Assembly (NCBI GenBank): GCA_036897625.1
Contig: JAYMTA010000860.1
Span: forward strand, 1-23,570
Length of the DNA: 23,570 bases
Origin: Pelargonium cotyledonis
Lineage: Eukaryota > Streptophyta > Magnoliopsida > Geraniales > Geraniaceae
Direction of reading: 5' to 3'
Shown here: positions 22,101-23,570 of the stretch, in pieces
Position numbering within the stretch: the stretch's first letter is position 1
Layout of the letters: each line of letters opens with the position of its first letter
The notes under the pieces: generated by a model
Databases searched by the model: none
What the model saw: the letters and a program-made list of their open reading frames with translations, nothing else
What the model was told of the DNA's origin: nothing
Made by a program: the position numbers and the translations under genes

Positions 22101-23468
22101 GGATTAATCCCTTTGGTCATTTGTGCCTAAAAAGCTGAATTAGCACATACTTCATCTATGAGTCATTTCTAATTTTTAAAATTGCCAAGCTTAATTTATT
22201 TTGTGATGTTGAAACTACATTAATTTTACTTAATTCCATTGAATTTCAGGTAATATGTCCATCAACACTCATTGGGACTGGCAAAAATTGGACAATGATG
22301 AAAACTATCAGTGTTACCGAATACTTAAATTATGAATCAGGTTAGTTGACATTCTGATTCTGAAATATTATATGAATGCTGTTTAAATTGTTATACATTC
22401 AAATGTATGTGTTAATTAACCGCTTAGCCTATGAAGCATCTTTAACTGTTTGAAAATTTAATTTCAATAATTTTTGCAGGTAAGTTTTCCAAAAGTAAGG
22501 GTCAAGGGGTTTTTGGTAATGATGCAAAAGACACTGGCATTCCTGCAGAAGTATGGAGATATTACTTACTTACTAACAGGCCAGAGGTAATAAGTTGCTA
22601 TAGCTCTAATTTGACTCCATATTTGCTTGATTTTCTTAAGTTTTGTGTATGGGTCAGTTCCAAACTAATTGGGTCCTTATGATTAGGTATCCGATACATT
22701 ATTTACATGGACTGATTTGCAAGCTAAATTGAATGGCGAGTTGCTGAGTAATCTAGGGAACTTTATCAATCGAGTTTTAAGTTTTATTGCTAAAAATGAA
22801 GGTTTGCTTCTTGATCTGAACTTTAGGGACTTTTCAGCTATTTTTGAATTTAAAATAATTGCATGCAAAAATTATTCTAATTATTTTAACTGAATCATAG
22901 ATGTTAATTGTTCATAATATAACATGGGTTGGGAGTTCTAGAACTGCTACCCTATACATTTTTTTTACCATTTTAGAAACTTTTCTTTACCAGCTATTTT
23001 CGGGTGTACATTCTTACTCCCCTCATGCGTCATAGAAAGACAATCTTGGTGGATAATGGGATGGTGATGAACTTCGTTTCCATTCGATTGTTTCTATTTG
23101 GAAGTTATAGTTCTCTGTATGCAGTAAACTTCATTCATCCACTTTGTGAATGACGAGATAAAAATTTCGGTTGACAACTCCCTTCTACAGGTTCAGGATA
23201 CAGCTCTGTCATTCCTGATGCTCCAGGTATAGAATCACATACCTTGACGACATCGTTGGCAGAAAAAGTTGGTAAATATGTGGAGCAATATGTTGATGCT
23301 ATGGAGAAGGTGATGTCATTTCATCCAATATATCTATGCTAGCAGCTATGACTTTTGGTCAATTCTCTTACATCAGCATGACACTTTGTTTGTATTTTGA
23401 AGGTTAAACTAAAGCAAGGACTGAAAATTGCAATGAGCATCTCTGGTGAAGGAAATGCATATCTGCAA
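19138..23468 (+). CDS. Cytosolic methionyl-tRNA synthetase, 5' part (488 aa, 11 exons; continues beyond window)
   Basis: Exons: 19138-19273, 19779-19923, 20273-20426, 20560-20715, 21171-21401, 21541-21684, 22250-22340, 22480-22586, 22687-22801, 23191-23309, 23403-23468, all in frame with GT-AG introns. The enzyme charges tRNA-Met with methionine. It is a class I synthetase: HIGH-type HLGN (39-42), a connective domain with eight cysteines in CxxC / CxxxxC / CxxC / CxxC pairs (148/151, 164/169, 179/182, 196/199; a two-zinc arrangement), VWFDAPIGY in the Rossmann core, and KFSKS (354-358) as the KMSKS loop. The anticodon-binding helices follow and are cut by the window edge. The short hydrophilic N-terminus lacks a transit peptide, which fits the cytosolic form. 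Plant cytosolic enzymes are ~800 aa, so roughly 300 residues lie outside. No defect was seen. Confidence 0.95.
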
Positions 23469-23570
23469 GTAAGCTTAGAACATTTTTATTGTTCAGATAT
23501 GGGGGTTTTGTTAACTTGTATGCTTTACTGTATATGTTTTCAACTGGATATGACTGACCAGTTTCCCACT

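Noticed and set aside
23500-23570. Another MetRS exon before the window end
   Set aside because: The expected next residues (around ESQFWK in relatives) are not encoded in any frame here, so this stretch is intron.
1-23570. A novel defence, biosynthetic or other multi-gene system
   Set aside because: All three genes are conserved single plant housekeeping-type genes with no functional link, and the remaining DNA is introns, regulatory spacers and small transposons.

Overview
The window looks like nuclear DNA from a flowering plant, most likely a eudicot. It is AT-rich, with split genes, GT-AG introns of about 80 bp to 1.9 kb, a plant Stowaway MITE, and proteins that resemble plant family members along their whole length. 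I could rebuild three protein genes exon by exon, all on the + strand. Every junction keeps the reading frame and fits the expected protein.

Layout: (1) 1-1268 is AT-rich intergenic DNA with old repeats and a 2 x 56 bp tandem duplication. (2) 1287-7032 is a complete nine-exon TBC-domain Rab GTPase-activating protein of 443 aa, similar to the Arabidopsis At4g13730/At3g07890 type. Two of its introns carry inverted-repeat elements, and a third carries what looks like a tiny poly(A) retro-insertion. (3) 7033-9236 is intergenic and repeat-rich. It includes a ~560 bp inverted-repeat MITE that holds four perfect CACGTG boxes and ends ~350 bp before the next start codon. (4) 9237-16316 is a complete nine-exon plant O-fucosyltransferase-family gene of 521 aa, whose first coding exon is only 8 nt. 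A Stowaway MITE sits in intron 2. (5) 16317-19137 is intergenic. It holds a possible tRNA-derived SINE scrap and a 1.2 kb Mutator-like element with ~100 bp terminal inverted repeats and a near-perfect 9 bp target duplication. (6) 19138-23468 is the first 11 exons (488 aa) of cytosolic methionyl-tRNA synthetase. That gene runs off the right edge.

The genes are unrelated in function: vesicle traffic, Golgi glycosylation and translation. Nothing suggests an operon, cluster or pathway. Their order is still informative, because as I recall it Arabidopsis keeps the same three families split between two duplicated segments.

I found no previously undescribed biological system. The most unusual content is in the transposable elements, mainly the G-box-bearing MITE and the Mutator-like element with a GC-rich, internally duplicated core. 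There are no recognisable rRNA, tRNA, CRISPR, retroviral or LTR features. Exon limits come from splice signals, reading frame and remembered family sequence. UTR ends and promoters cannot be fixed from sequence alone.
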